This document shows, in pieces, positions 13,501 through 26,155 of a DNA stretch of 64,000 bases. Origin of the DNA: Climacteris rufus (Eukaryota; Chordata; Aves; Passeriformes; Climacteridae). Every line of letters begins with the position of its first letter. The first letter of the stretch is position 1. Below the pieces are notes generated by a model. That model saw only the letters and a list, made by a program, of their open reading frames with translations. It did no database searches and was not told where the DNA came from. The position numbers were made by a program, and so were the translations under genes. Location of the stretch: NCBI GenBank assembly GCA_013398175.1, contig VZRZ01000509.1, positions 1,622,016 through 1,686,015 on the forward strand. Reading direction: 5' to 3'.

Positions 13501-15739
13501 CATTGTGTGTGTGAGATTTCTGCATATTTTTAACAGTCAGAGGACATCCAGTGGTAGTACTGTGTCTTCTCTGATTTACATTTTTTAATGCTGCATGACA
13601 GGTGTACTGCACATGTAGATTTGCAAGAATTCTGCACAAATCTCCAGCTTCATTCAAGGCTGAATCAGATCTATCACATTGCAGTGAAATTATATTCTTT
13701 CTAGATCGGACCTTAGCATAAAAGTATATGTATATCTAGTAACCTGCAACCCACAAGCCTGAGAAATGATGAATAACACCCAAGAGTTTGAATTTTAAAG
13801 TATTTGTTGTATCTCTCTGACCTAAAAATTGAGGAATTACTGGTTAAGCTGGTATGTAGGCAGTCCCCTAAAATGTCCCAGGCTTAATAGATAAAAACAA
13901 AAATACTGCAATAAGTGCTGCTGTTTTATTCCATCTGTTTCATTTGAGTTGGCTTGAAACTGACACAATATTAATTCTGGAGATCCAAAATGCTCCCATC
14001 AGCATAGGTATGAGTCAAAGAGATGTCAGCAAGCAGACAGCACGAGAATTACTGACCTACATAGGACTAGTTTTAAGTGCCTATTTGTTGCCCAACTTGG
14101 AATGCCTTCCCAGCGACTTGTAATAGTCAAAGTGGGTGAGTGAGACTTCTCTGAAAATTGGGGAGTTTCATGTGTCTCAGGCTTGTGTTTCGAAATACAT
14201 AATCCATCAGTTTCTCTCTAGGGAGCTACTAACAGTGGCATGGAAAGTAAGTCATTTCAACTTCAGGGTAAATTTCTGTGTTGATTATTCCTGCTATCCA
14301 GCCTGCAGGAGGAATTCCACAGAAAACTAAAGTCTCTTCTAAAAATTCTTGTAGTTCTTATTCTTGGAAAGCCTTTTGTCTCCTTCTTGTATCTTCACGG
14401 TAACTCAGAATGTGGCATTTTGAATATTAAATCCTATGGTAGCTCATAAAATTTGCTTTATTTGATATCACAGACTGATAGTTCTGTGGTGCTTTCAGCA
14501 AAATATAAAGCACCAAGAAGATGTCCCTTAGAGATTTCATTTTTCACAGCCATGCTGGATGCAACCCTTAGTTTGATTCATGCCTGTTCACCGCAGAGAC
14601 TGAACAAAAGCCAAGGATTTTGTGCTTCTGATTTCCTTTTAACATAACTATTTCTTAACTCAGCTTCCCTGCTGATGCTTTCCAGACAAGATTTGTAAGA
14701 TTTGGTCAGAAAAAGGCAGTTGACAGTTACCAGTCATCCAGTCTTTTTTCCCTTTCATGTCTTTCACTGACAGAAGTTGTCTTAGAAATACACCATCGAA
14801 TTTCATTCCAAGAGAAATCCAGGAGGGAAGGAGAATGCACCCTGCTGGATCTGAATCTACTCCCCATGTCTCCAGCAGGTTGGAGCCCTCTCCCATGCCA
14901 GTCCCCTTTCCTATGCAAGGGGTTGGAGGACAGAGGCCACAGCACGGATCGAAGGGTGCAGGATAGACAAGTTTTTCCCCCACATCTCCCAGTACCTCTC
15001 TCTCAAACATTCTTTGGACCTATTTGCTCTTACAACTCTAAAAAAAGCAGGTTCTGAAGATGTACTATAGTTCAGAGTTTCAGCTGTGATTTGCAAAATC
15101 TTATGGAAAAACTTCTGATGTTCTGAAAGAGTGAATTTACACCAGTCTTCTCCCCATCCATATGCTTACTACTGCAGAAGGTAGACTAAGCAAAGGCTAA
15201 TGAGTACTTTTTGCTTTTTGCATGTCAAGTGTTGGAGCTTTTACTTTTAAAATAGAAGTATGAAAAAAAATAATCTTCCAGCTGCTCCTGGACTTTTCCT
15301 AGGCTTTGAATAGCTAGCAAAGGACTGCTTTTGTTTTTGTTAATGGAGTAGATGCCTGGCTTTGTTGGGTATTTCAGTTTTGGCTTCCATTTTTTATCAA
15401 GAACCAAAAGAAAAATCAAAGGAGGGTGATTTACAGTAATAATAATGATGTTAATACATCTCCTTAGCCTTCATCTGTATACTACCTGAAAGTAATTAAG
15501 GTGCTATGGCTATATAAATAATTAATAATGATATAATGAACTTTATATCCTTGTAAACTAATGTTTCCACAATGTGGGTGGAAACTACTATTCTGGTTAG
15601 ACACATGTTGGATTGCTTGCAATGTAAATGTTGGAGTCCAAGAAATATAATAAGGCCAAGAAAGGAGACAAATAACATAATGTTTATTTTCATTTGTCTC
15701 TAAGGAAGTCTCAAAACCCATGAAAACGGGGGGTTTTTA

Positions 15740-15757
15740 ATGTTTTCATGAAAACAT
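15740..15757. repeat. 18-bp perfect palindrome
   Basis: ATGTTTTCATGAAAACAT reads the same on both strands. It lies in the upstream intronic region; unknown role, possibly chance in AT-rich sequence. Confidence 0.8.
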
Positions 15758-18078
15758 GTGTTTAATATTGCTCATAAAAGCATAACTTTAAAATAAACTA
15801 ATTCATCTTGCTTGCATTCAGAAAGCTCATTTTAATGAGGCCATTTACATACCTTTTAACATTACCAGTGTCAGATTATAATGCTGTGTGACCCATAACT
15901 CACACATCTGAGAAATGCTGCCTTTCCTAATGGAAATGGAATAAAAACTTGTTCCCTTACTGTAAGATGCACAGCACATTGGATGAACAACATTGTGTGC
16001 TCATCTCTAGAGAGTTTAGTGTAAAACAGCTCCAGATTTTGTTTGGTGATCTCAGAGCTGGCTGAATAATTCCAGCCCTCCACAGCTCCAAACTCTGACA
16101 TGCAGGGAGATGAAACTTTTGGATATTAAAAGCCTGCTCTGTGAAACTGAAGGAGATTAGTTTTTGGATTCCATTCATTGACACAAAGGCCGATGTTGAA
16201 TGGAGGTGATATTTATTGTCTCTGAAACCCCTGAGTAAGCTGAAATCACTTTAGGCCTGTACATGCACACGTGTACTCTCTCATATTTAGCCAACTCCCC
16301 ACGATGCTGTTTCTTTGAGCCAGGAACAGACAACTTCCAGGGACTTGGCTTGAAAAGCTGTGTGCATGTAACACCCTCTGTCACATTTTACAAGAAGCTA
16401 CAATCAAGCAGTCATTTTACTTGGATTGTCTAGACACTGTGGCAGTGGGAGGGGACAAGTGAAATAAAAAGCCCATTTTGTCGGTTGTTCACTTTGCATC
16501 AAATTCCCCTTGCCTGTGTGCTGCTATTGCCAACAAAAAGATAAAGCAAGCAAAAACCAGACAAAAATCAAGAAACTGATATTTCACTGGTTTTCTATAC
16601 ATATCATTGTTAGTAATAAAAACACAAACCAATTTTTTTTTAACTACCAGTACATGTGTGTATCATCCCCTTGTTTATTCACATTTTTTCAGAATTAATA
16701 CTTTGATCAGTTTTTCTTTTTGCAGCTGATTTGTCCTTTTAACTTTTTACTCATCAGTGTGTAAATTAAGTATGTAGGCTTGTCTTGTCAGCAGTTGTAA
16801 ATTTGTACGTAAAATATTCCCAGATTTCAGTGGGGATTTTTTTTCCCTGCTCAACTGAATGTTTATGAATGAGCAACAAGAAAACCGCTTTCCCTCCCAC
16901 TGCTCTCCGAGATTTCATGTTTCCTATCTCTTTTTTTTCCTTTCATTTTATTTTCTACTTTTTTCATGAAAGCACATGGAGAAAAATAAGATGAGAAACA
17001 GCGCTGGGAGGGGAAAGGGGGGAGGTGATGGAGTTTCACAGGGATGTAAGCCTGCAAGCCAACAAAAAGGCTGTGAGATTCTTCTCTAAATAGTAAAGCC
17101 TGCCTATCACTTAGTTGCTTTGAGGTGAATAAGCACATGTTGCAGCACTTGCAGCTTTTAAGCAGGCTGATTTAATGGCTCACTCTTCCCTATTCTGGTG
17201 ATCAGCACCTCTCTGCCCTTCCTTTTCAGCTGGGATTTCTCTCAGGGTATCTCGCATGCAGCATTTGCTTGCTGCCCATGTTTTGCTTTCTGCACACCAC
17301 AGCCATGCTTTCACAGAGGTGTAGCAGGGTCCAAGTAGTGAGTGCCAGACTCATCCCTCCTGCCCAAAGCCTCCTGGGCTCTGCCCAGGCTGGTAGCAAT
17401 GAGATGAGCCATCATGCCACGGGGCCCTTGCCTTCCACGTGGTCCTGCTTCACTCCCTGACATTGCACATAAAACTCATTGGTTCTGAGAGGAGCCAGGA
17501 AATCTTCACTTCTGAGTGACATCTCCAGCCAAAGGGTCTCCAGAGCCAAACCATCCTGCTGTTGAAATAATAAAAGCAGTAGATGTGTCTCCACAAGCAG
17601 TTTTTCACAGCTGATACGAAGCTGGTCAGGGCACCTCTGCACCTCTCTCTGATGGTCCATGTGAGCTCACCTGGTGTCACTACTGGTCCTGGGGATGTAC
17701 AATACCCTGCACCTCAGCTCCAACCCAGCTTCCAGGGCAAGCAGAGGCTGGAAGTCAGCATGGCTGCTGCAGCAGTAACAGCAGCAGTGTGTTTTGCAGC
17801 CTTCAGGCTGCAAACCCCTTTCCCTTGACCTGTTGTTGCTTTAGTTTCTCAAGGGATCCCAGCTCATGCCACCCATTGCAGCAAGTGCAGAGTCAGGAGT
17901 CCATTTTTCTGTTCTCCCAGAAAGACTTGAACACTTTGGTTACGGAAGCCTGCTGAGTGGATGTGGTGTCTTGGAGGGAATAAAGAAATGCAAAAAGGGC
18001 ACTTTAAGTTAGGCTAAGAGCAAGAGAGGGTAGACCCGTGCTAACTGCAGGCAGTACAGCTCTGGAAAATAAAATTAC

Positions 18079-19385
18079 AGCATCACAGAATCATGTAGGT
18101 TGGAAAAGACCTCTGAGATCTTTGCATCCAACCTTTAACTGATCACCACCTTGTCAGCTAGACCATGGCACTAAGTGTCATGTCCAGTCATTTCCTGAAC
18201 ATGTCCACCCTGAACCTCTCCTGGCTCAGCTGGAGGCTATTTCCTCTCATCCTGCCATGGGTTGCCTGGGAGAAGAGACCCACGCCCATCTGGGTACAAC
18301 CTCTTTTCAGGCAGAGTGCAGTAAGGTCACCCCTGAGCCTCCTTTTGTCCAGGCTAAATAAGCCCAGCTTCCTCAGTTGCTCCTCACAGGACTTGTGTTC
18401 CAGACCATTGACCAGCTACATTGCCCTTCTCTGAACACTTCAGCACCTCAATGTCTTTCTTGTCTTGAGGGGCCCAAAACTGAACACAGGATTTGAGGTG
18501 TGGCCTCACCAGTGCTGAGAACAGAGGTACAATCACTGTCCTGGTCCCGCTGAGCCCACTGTTGCTGATCCAGGCCAGGATGCCATTTGCCTGCTTAGCT
18601 GCCTGGGCACTGCTGGCTCATGTTCAGCTGCTGTTGACCAACACCCCCAGGTTCTTTCTCACCAGTCTGCTTTCCAGCCACTCTTCCTGCATCCAGTAGT
18701 GCTACGTGGGGTTATTTTGGCTGAAGTGTAGGACCTGGCACCTGGTCTTGTTGAACCTCATACAATTGATCTCAGCCCGTTGATCCAGTCTGTCCAGATC
18801 CCTCTGCAGAGCTTTCCTGCCCTCCAGCAAATCAACACTACCACCCAACTTAGTGTCTTCTGCAATTTTACTGAGTGCATGCTCAATCCCCACATCCAGA
18901 TCATCAATAAAGATACTGAACAGAACTGGAGACTGGACCCAACACTGAGCCCGGGGGAGCACCACTGGTGACCGAATGCCGACTGGATGCAGCACCATTC
19001 ACCTCTACATCTGGGCCCAACCACCAAGGCAGTTCTTAACCCAGCAAAGAGTGCACATGTCCAGCTTCTCCAGGAGAGTGCTGTGGGAGAGATAGTATCA
19101 AAGGTTTTCCTGAAGTCCAGACAGACAACATCCACAGCCTTTCCCTCATCCACCTGGTCATAAAAGGAGATCAGGTTGGTCAGGCAGAACGTGCCTCTCC
19201 TAAACCCATTCTGGCTGGGTCTGATCCCTTGATTGCACTGTGTGTGTCTTGTGATCGGACTCAAAATGACCTGTTCCATAACCTTGCTGGACACCAAGGT
19301 CAGACTGGCAGGCCTGTAGTCCCCCAGGTCCTTCTTCTTGTCCTTCTTGGGGATGGGTATCACACCGGCCAACCAAAATGGTGCT
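18079..19385 (-). mobile_element. CR1 LINE, 5'-truncated, with reverse-transcriptase remnants
   Basis: The + strand starts with a reverse-complemented CR1 3' end (CACAGAATCATGTAGGTTGG) and runs about 1.3 kb into ORF2. The minus frame 18758-19450 shows reverse-transcriptase landmarks in order: GVIPIPKKDKKKDLGDYRPASL, a germline of the NYRPVSL block, then NGFRRGTFCLTNLISF, and LDFRKTFDT, a decayed form of the LDFSKAFDTV motif with the first catalytic Asp. Downstream of LDFRKTFDT the expected continuation (FSIFIDDLDVGIEHALSKIAEDTKL) lies in another frame (18702-18998). Frameshifts and truncation therefore make this copy inactive. Its 3' end faces the window start. Confidence 0.92.
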
Positions 19386-19450
19386 TGTTTTTCTGAACAG
19401 GCTTGTAGAATAACTGGAAGTATCTGCAAATTGTAGAAAATAGCCCTCAA
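18702..19450 (-). pseudogene. CR1 ORF2 reverse-transcriptase fragment, frameshifted
   Basis: Coding remnant inside the CR1 at 18079-19385. One frame carries the fingers-region motif KKDLGDYRPASL and LDFRKTFDT. The palm continuation with FSIFIDDLDVGIE, equivalent to the FADDT-type neighbourhood, is shifted into a second frame. There is no start or full-length ORF. It belongs to the non-LTR retrotransposon CR1 family, not to a host gene. Confidence 0.85.
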
Positions 19451-21076
19451 CAGAAGTGTTTTTCTTGTTAATTAGGCAGGTTAGATGTAGGAAGCAGGTA
19501 TCCAGACTGTGGGTTGTTACAGAAAAGCAGGGAACTACTGCATAATTTTTCAAGCATTAGCATTGGTGCAATACTCTTTTTCTGAATCCCATGAGTTTGT
19601 CAAAACCAATTTCCTGTGTTGATATTGGGGTAAAGCATAGAAAATAGCCAGCCTGGCAGCTACAGAAAAATTAGGAAATTTAAGAAAGCATAGGCTTCAT
19701 ATTTACCCAAAGTGACAGATATTGTCTGAAATGTGAAAATAAATACGAAGGGGGAGGGGGAGGCGAGTGGAATGTACTTCAGTATACTTTTTTTTCTGTT
19801 CTCTGCATTTTGTCCCTGTCTATTTATATATTCTCGGAAAAGTATATCTAGTAAGTCTAATTTTTTTAAGATTTTTCTTTTGCCACTTCTCTTCCAGTTT
19901 AGGGTATGTTGTTTGTATGCTAGGTTACATCTCAGAGTCATTGTACTGGTTCAAATAGAGGATGTATCCAGACAAGTATCTGATTTCCCTAGATTCATCA
20001 CACCCAGCTTCAGAAACTCAGAGTTTGTGTCTAGGTTCATCTTGAGTCAACAGGAAAGAGTTCAGTAACACCACCACATGGATTATAGAATGTTAGATTT
20101 AGCAGATGAAAGGCAACACCAGGTAACAGGACTAACCTTGCAAGACTGCTTCTGAGATGTGGCAAATCAACCTCCATCTCCCTCCATGTAGAGACAGGCA
20201 GGCACCTAAAATTAAAAGAGTTAACCCAGGCCCTGGTAGTGCCTCATGAGGGTGCTGAACAAGAGGTTATAAGAATTAAAAAACTGGGAGCAACCTTTCT
20301 GAAGCTGTAATTGTTGAAACTCTCTCAGTTTCATCCTGTGTGGAATCTGCACTTCAAGATGCTCTGCATTTGACATGTTAATTCTTCTGGGACTTCCTCT
20401 AGTTTCTTAACAAGCGTGCCTTTGATAGCCCCACCTTCCCACCAGCAGGTTTTACCTTCAGTTCAGTGCTGCAGAAAAAAGCACTTCCTTTTGTTTTAGT
20501 TGTGTTCTCTGATAGCTCCCTCCTACTTTCGTGTGCTGTAGTAACTCTTGGCTCCCTGTGGCTGCTTTGCTGCTTGCCGTGCAGAGCTCCAGCAATGGAA
20601 GAAGGGTTTTATTGTCCTTAGGTGAAGTCCACTCTTGTGTAGTTGGCAAGGTCAAACATGAACCACAAGCTAAGTGCCTCATTCTGTATTTTGAGGGAAG
20701 TCTCGAACAACCTCGAGCTGCACTTCTTTGACTAAGTCCTTTGACTGCCTGTCTTGCCCTCCTGGCAAAGGGTGAGCAAGACAGGTTTCATCCTCTTTGT
20801 CCCTCCATACAAAATATTGCCTGGCAGGACTGGGCAGAGATCTGCCACTACCCTAAGAGCAGGTAGGATACCTCCACCTAGGCCTTAATGGAAATTCCAA
20901 AGAGAAAGATTTTGTGTGAGCCTTTTTCCAGCATGTTGCTTTTATATTCAAACCACTGCAGGTTTTTGTTCAAAGTACTTAACTTTTGAGTGGTGAACTT
21001 AATTTGATCCTCATCATAGGTGGGTTTGGATGAGATCTGGTGAGCATCAACCTATGTCCTTTTCTTCCTCTCCTAG

Positions 21077-21334
21077 GATTTTAGATAATGGGCTGTGTGC
21101 AATGTAAGGATAAAGAAGCAACAAAACTGACTGACGAGAGGGATGGCAGTTTAACTCAAAGCTCAGGCTACCGCTATGGGACAGATCCCACTCCGCAGCA
21201 CTATCCTAGCTTTGGTGTGACTTCAATCCCAAACTACAACAACTTCCATGCCACAGGAGGCCAAGGACTGACTGTGTTTGGTGGAGTCAATTCCTCCTCT
21301 CATACAGGGACACTGCGTACAAGAGGAGGAACAG
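21077..21334 (+). CDS. FYN: FYN exon 2: start codon, SH4 and unique region
   Basis: The acceptor TTCCTCTCCTAG precedes 21077; 11 nt of 5' UTR follow, then ATG at 21088 in a good context (A at -3, G at +4). The coding part is 247 nt (82 codons plus 1 nt, phase 1) and the donor is ACAG|GTGAGT. It encodes MGCVQCKDKEATKL: Gly2 for N-myristoylation and Cys3/Cys6 for palmitoylation, which target Fyn to membrane rafts. The unique region follows, with SSGYRYGTDPTPQHYPSFG and NSSSHTGTLRTRGGTG just before SH3. The start is certain because the SH4 motif begins at this Met. Confidence 0.98.
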
Positions 21335-21898
21335 GTGAGTTTGAAAGTCTTATTTTAGTGTTCGTGGTGTCAGTCATGCGCCTACGGCAAAGGCATGACT
21401 GTCTCAGCATGCTGCTTTTGGGAAGAGTTATTTCATTAAATAGGGCAAAGAACTGAAGTAGAGGTGAAGCTGGATCTTCACTCCTACCTTTGCTAACTTG
21501 CAGGTTCACTTGGGGATGAAAAATTATGTATACATGCCAAATTTGTCTAACTACCTCATCTCTCTACCAGAGAATGGAAAGTGTGGGCTGAGCCACCTCA
21601 AGTAGTTAAAGGAAATATCTGGCATGGCTATGTCTAAATTCTCTCTTCAAACCCCCTTTGCCTGCTTGGGATCCTGTGATTGTACAGAGTGAAGGAGGTG
21701 GAGTGCCCACTGACTGCATAAGACCGGAGAGATGACAATTGTTCGAATAGTAGGAGGGTTCACTTTATCTTGCTCCTCAGCAATTGGAGTAGCTTAGCCA
21801 CATTAGTAGCAATTGTGGCTTAGCCACATCATCTCTTGAGGTTCCTTTCCCTCCTGTTTTTTTGTGATGGAGTATAATGCACCTGTCTTTTTCCTTAG
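21335..21898 (+). other. FYN: FYN intron 2
   Basis: 564-bp GT-AG intron between exons 2 and 3. At about 21779-21830 a short imperfect duplication repeats GCAATTG and GGCTTAGCCACAT or AGCTTAGCCACAT. Nothing else is recognised. Confidence 0.9.
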
Positions 21899-21995
21899 GT
21901 GTAACTCTTTTTGTGGCGCTTTATGACTATGAAGCAAGAACAGAAGATGACTTGAGTTTTCACAAAGGAGAAAAATTTCAGATACTTAACAGCTC
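21899..21995 (+). CDS. FYN: FYN exon 3: first half of SH3
   Basis: 97 nt between acceptor TTCCTTAG and donor AGCTC|GTAAG (phase 1 in, phase 2 out). It encodes the SH3 start [20 protein letters not shown] and the [11 protein letters not shown] strand. The ALYDY motif supplies the aromatic residues of the PxxP-binding surface and is intact. Confidence 0.98.
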
Positions 21996-22289
21996 GTAAG
22001 TTTAGGCTTGGGAGTTTGCTTTTTAATAGTTTCAAACTTAAAATGTTTGTTGTCACATTTGCTTATGTTAGTAAAATCTGGTGTTGGATATTCAAGTACA
22101 GAAGGGGTTTACTTTTATGCTTACTTGCTTGTCCTTGCATTTAGTGCACTTTTGCAAAGTGCTTTATTGTTGGGAAAAAGAGAAACTTCAACCACATACA
22201 GCTTTACTTCAAAAAAAGTGTTGTGTGACTCACTGCTTACATTTTACAGTAACCCCACATTCAGAACTGAGAGTACCAGCTCTGTACCT

Positions 22290-22314
22290 TACAGTAGCCA
22301 CAGAGGCTACTGTA
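22290..22314. repeat. Perfect 10-bp inverted repeat (hairpin) in intron 3
   Basis: TACAGTAGCC, a 5-nt spacer ACAGA, then GGCTACTGTA: arms fully complementary. A further copy TACAGTAGC starts at 22320 and a palindrome ACTGTACAGT spans 22316-22325. It lies about 295 nt past the exon 3 donor. The role is unknown. Confidence 0.85.
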
Positions 22315-25074
22315 CACTGTACAGTAGCAAGGCATGTACAAAAACACTCTTTGCAATCCACCTCAAATATCTCTACACAGAAATGAGTTAAAAACTGATT
22401 CACAAAAGAGTTGTTATCCAGATTAGTGTGCCAAGTTTAAAAGCTTTTTTGTCCTTTTAAAGGTAGGTGATGCAGTCAGAACATGCTAGGAAGTTCTGTT
22501 ACCATTGTACAGTTGCATGTGACATGAAAACCACATTTCCATCCTGGAAATCATCAGCTTAAAATTAATTTTATCAACTGCCCATAGAAAAAAAATCCCT
22601 TAGCGATTTAAAAATAACTTCTAAAACTCACTGTGCTACTGACCTATATCTGAACATCTTGTAATTCTTGGCTAAGAACATAAAGTGGCAGGCTCTGTGT
22701 TATGTTCAGTACTGCTATCATGTAGAGGTAAAAATGGGTTAACAACCAAGTATGTCACTTTCTAAAGGCTTTGTGATATTGGTCTCATCTATTTTTCTTA
22801 CACTATGTGACAGTGAGGTAAATTCACCGCTGGTGCAACTCCTGATAATTTTAATATAGCAACTGCAGGGTTGGAATTCACTCAATGTGCATTGAAGTTT
22901 AAAAAAATCAGATAATTCTGTGGAATATTTCATGAAGCTAAAGAGCTTTGATGTAGATGAAAGAACAGAAACTTCAGTTATGACTACCAGAGGACCAGCA
23001 GTTTAAAATCTTCCTGCTTCTAAATTAGCACTTGGAAAAAAAACCCTTTTTAACCTAACATCCATTTTTATTCACGTTGCCTGGTGCTTTCCTAACCTTG
23101 CACAAACTATGCCATAACTTGAAAAAAGAAGTTCCACACATTATAAATACCTTGTACATGCCAGTTGATGAAATCAGAGGGTGCTCACCAGGACTTGCAG
23201 AGCAATCATCCTTGGAGTCGGTGAGACACAGAGATTCCCCTAGGCGTGTGGGTGGCTGCAGTACATGCATTTTGATGCAGGTAATTACTGCCTGGAAGAA
23301 GGTTTTCTAAGAAAGGAAAAAGACCAAGCATCCATTGATTTTCCTGTAGGATTACAGAAGCTCAGTTCCCATTGCAGTCATCTCTATTTGCTTATAAACA
23401 TGAACCTAACCACACTCCTGGAGTAGTGACAGCCAGTCTGGGGATCTCCACAAAGCTGCTTTTGTATAAGAATGCTTCCTCTCTTCACTTATATCAAAAA
23501 TGATATGAAATAAGCCCATTTTTCAAGCACCTGCCAATGCTGCTTGCTAATAGAAAGCATATATGTGCAAAAAAACTAGCTTGTCTGGACTTTTTGGAGA
23601 GGCTTGGATTTTTCTTTTGCTCTCAACAAACAAAATTTGATTTGTGTTTTGGAGTAAATGTTCAGGGCAATACCTGAAACGACATACAGGGGGTATCCCT
23701 GTCATCCAAACTCAGAAATGATACTAAAGGCAGTCTGGGGGAAAGAGGTTCCTGCAGAGTGGTTCAGAGCAGAGCCTGACTTTGGGGCTCTGCAACACTG
23801 GGCTATCCCCAGCATCCCCACCGCCACTCCCACACACCCTGTCTAGCCCCGTTGAGTGGCTGCCTCCTACCTCAGCTGCGGGTCTAAAATTAAGAGCTGT
23901 GAAAGAAACCTGCATTCCTCCTCCTTTCTGGCAGTGCTTTGAGAGACTTAAGCTTCTCTGTCAAAGCAGAGGGTGTTGTTTCTGATGTTGTGATCATCTA
24001 CAGGACTGCTTTTTTTCCTCCCGAGATATGACAAAACACCTCCATCTAGTGGGCTCTCTGTACAGCAAGGGGAAGAAATGGAACGGTACAATTTATCAAC
24101 CACAGATGGCATAATGTCTCAGAAATATTCTACAGCAGCATATGGGGGAGGGGTTAGCACTTCAGCTGGTAAAATTAAGGACACAAAAAGGGCCATTTGC
24201 CTGACATACTAATGCACACAAGGTGTATTAAAATAGTGTCAACTGCTGGCTTCTACACAAGCTATTTGTTCTTCATGTTTCTTGAACTGTAAAATTGGAA
24301 ATGTCTCCTTTTTGACTAATCACAGCTGTTTTCTAGTTGTTTTCCATAGAGTTTGTTCTCTTTTAAACATTTAAATAAAGTGAAGTTGAAAATTTGCAGT
24401 AAGAATTCACCTTGACCCAACTTTTCTTTCAAGTAATAGTTTTGACAGTATTTTCTGTAACTGCTTGCTTCCAGAAGGGGCTGGATTCTCCAGCCACATT
24501 TGATAATGATATTTGGTTTAGTGAGTAAAACTGGTTTATGGAGGGGCGAACTGGGAAAGACTTTCTAAGCATTCCAGAAACAGAAAAGAGAATGCTTATT
24601 AGTAGTGGTAGGAGTTAAACGTCAGTGAATTTGGTGCTGAGAATGAAATACAATTTGCTAAATCCCAAATCACTGCATCCTGCAAAAAGCCGAGAGATAA
24701 ACTTCTCTTAAAGCTGCACATCCTACAGCAATGCACATTGTCTGAAGGGCAGTACCATGTCCACTGTATGCACTAGTGTAAGACAAAAAATCATGCTAAG
24801 CCTGTGGAATGATGCCTTAAGATGGTCCTGCATGAACCTCTTCACATTTAAATGTTTCAGAACAAGAGTTTTCTGTAAGTATTTGAAAATGCAGCCTAGT
24901 TCTTTGCCACTTCAGATACCTCCTCCAGGTGGCCAGCAGAGGGAATCTAGACAATGAAGTGTGATCATTAAGGGCCATCTAAAATGCCATATTGATAGAT
25001 GGCTTTTTGATGTCTTTGGGTTTCAGATTAACTGTGCTCGTAGAAGTTTAAAACTAGCAGTGAGTGTGACATTG

Positions 25075-25668
25075 TGTTGTGGTTTAACCTCAGGCAGCAG
25101 CTCAGCCTCACGCAGCCACTCACTCACTTACTTCTCCTGTGGTGGGATCAGGGAGAGAATCAGAGGGTAAAAGTGAGAAAACTCATGGGTTGAAATAAAG
25201 GCATTTTAATAGGTAAAGCAAAAGTCATGCACAGAAGCCAAGCAAAACAAGGAATTCATTTATGGCTTCCCATGGGCAGGCAGGTGTTCAGCCTTCCCCA
25301 GGAAATCAGGGCTCCATCACGCCTAACAGTGACTTGGGAAGGCAAATGCCAGCACTCTGAACATCCCCCCCTTTTTCTTCTTTTCCTCCAGCTTTACATG
25401 CTGAGCATGATGCCATATGTTATGGAATACCCCTGTGGTCAGTTGGAGTCAGCTCTCCTGGCTGTGTCCCCTCACAGATCCGTGCACACCCCCACCCCCT
25501 CTCTGGTGGAGTGAGAGGCTGAAAAGGCCTTGACACTGTGTAAATGCTGCTCAGCTGTAATGAAAACATCCCTGTGTTATCAACACTGTTTCCAGCACAA
25601 ATCCAAAACATAGTCCCATACCAGCTGCTATGAAGACAATTAACTCTATCCCAGCCAAAACCAGCACA
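25075..25668 (-). mobile_element. Avian ERVL-type LTR, solo, minus orientation
   Basis: About 594 bp beginning TGTTGTGGTTTAACC and ending GCCAAAACCAGCACA on the + strand. Read on the minus strand it starts TGTGCTGGTTTTGGCTGGG, has a degenerate TATA-like CATGTAAAGC, an ATTAAA signal, and ends in CA. This matches a common avian endogenous-retrovirus LTR type as I recall it. No internal gag or pol follows on either side, so it is a solo LTR. No clean target duplication was seen (CATTG on the left, CAGCA on the right). Confidence 0.85.
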
Positions 25669-26056
25669 CAGCATTCATTTTGGCAATTTTCCTATAATCT
25701 CTCTCAAGAGGCTGTATTAGAATAATTGCTGTGGATTCAGTTTTCAGTATTCTAGTCCAAATCCAGCCCTCACCAAACCTGGTTACACTGGGCTGTTACG
25801 CCTCTTTATGTCATTATGCTACATTTGGAAGGCTATAGTACTAATCACTGGTGAAACAATTATAGGGGTAAAGAAATTTTGTATATTCTTTGGGTTTAGA
25901 TGCAAACAGCTCTCTCAGAAGCACGCCGGTGATAAAGGGATGCGTTGCTGTGGCTTCTTATGCTGCTCAGTTGTGGGTGCTGTTAACCAAGTCAGATCAT
26001 TGTCTTTACAGCTTGTGTCTTGCTCTCATTTCTCCTCCTCACCTCTGTTTCTGCAG

Positions 26057-26155
26057 GGAAGGAGACTGGTGGGAGGCCCGTTCCTTGACAACAGGAGAAA
26101 CTGGTTACATTCCCAGTAATTATGTGGCTCCAGTCGATTCCATCCAAGCGGAGGA
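26057..26155 (+). CDS. FYN: FYN exon 4: second half of SH3
   Basis: 99 nt between acceptor TTTCTGCAG and donor GAGGA|GTATGT (phase 2 on both sides). It encodes EGDWWEARSLTTGETGYIPS followed by NYVAPVDSIQAE. The WW pair and the ALYDY-partner motif YIPSNYV complete the SH3 ligand groove. The next codon, Glu148, is split across the following intron. The same length as the equivalent exon of other Src-family genes. Confidence 0.98.

Larger units (their letters stand above)
1..21076 (+). other. FYN: Upstream non-coding sequence, probably FYN 5' intron
   Basis: No conserved coding exon was recognised in the 21 kb before the first coding exon. FYN in other vertebrates has one or more 5' UTR exons far upstream, so this stretch is most likely intron 1 or spacing between leader exons (inference). 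It holds the CR1 fragments, tandem duplication, GC-rich patch and LTR remnant listed separately. The rest is AT-rich, CpG-poor unique sequence. Its open frames are short and lack recognisable domains or supported splice structure. Confidence 0.7.
21996..26056 (+). other. FYN: FYN intron 3
   Basis: 4.06-kb GT-AG intron inside the SH3 coding region. It contains a strong hairpin at 22290-22314 and one LTR (25075-25668). The rest is unique AT-rich sequence without a recognised feature. Confidence 0.9.
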
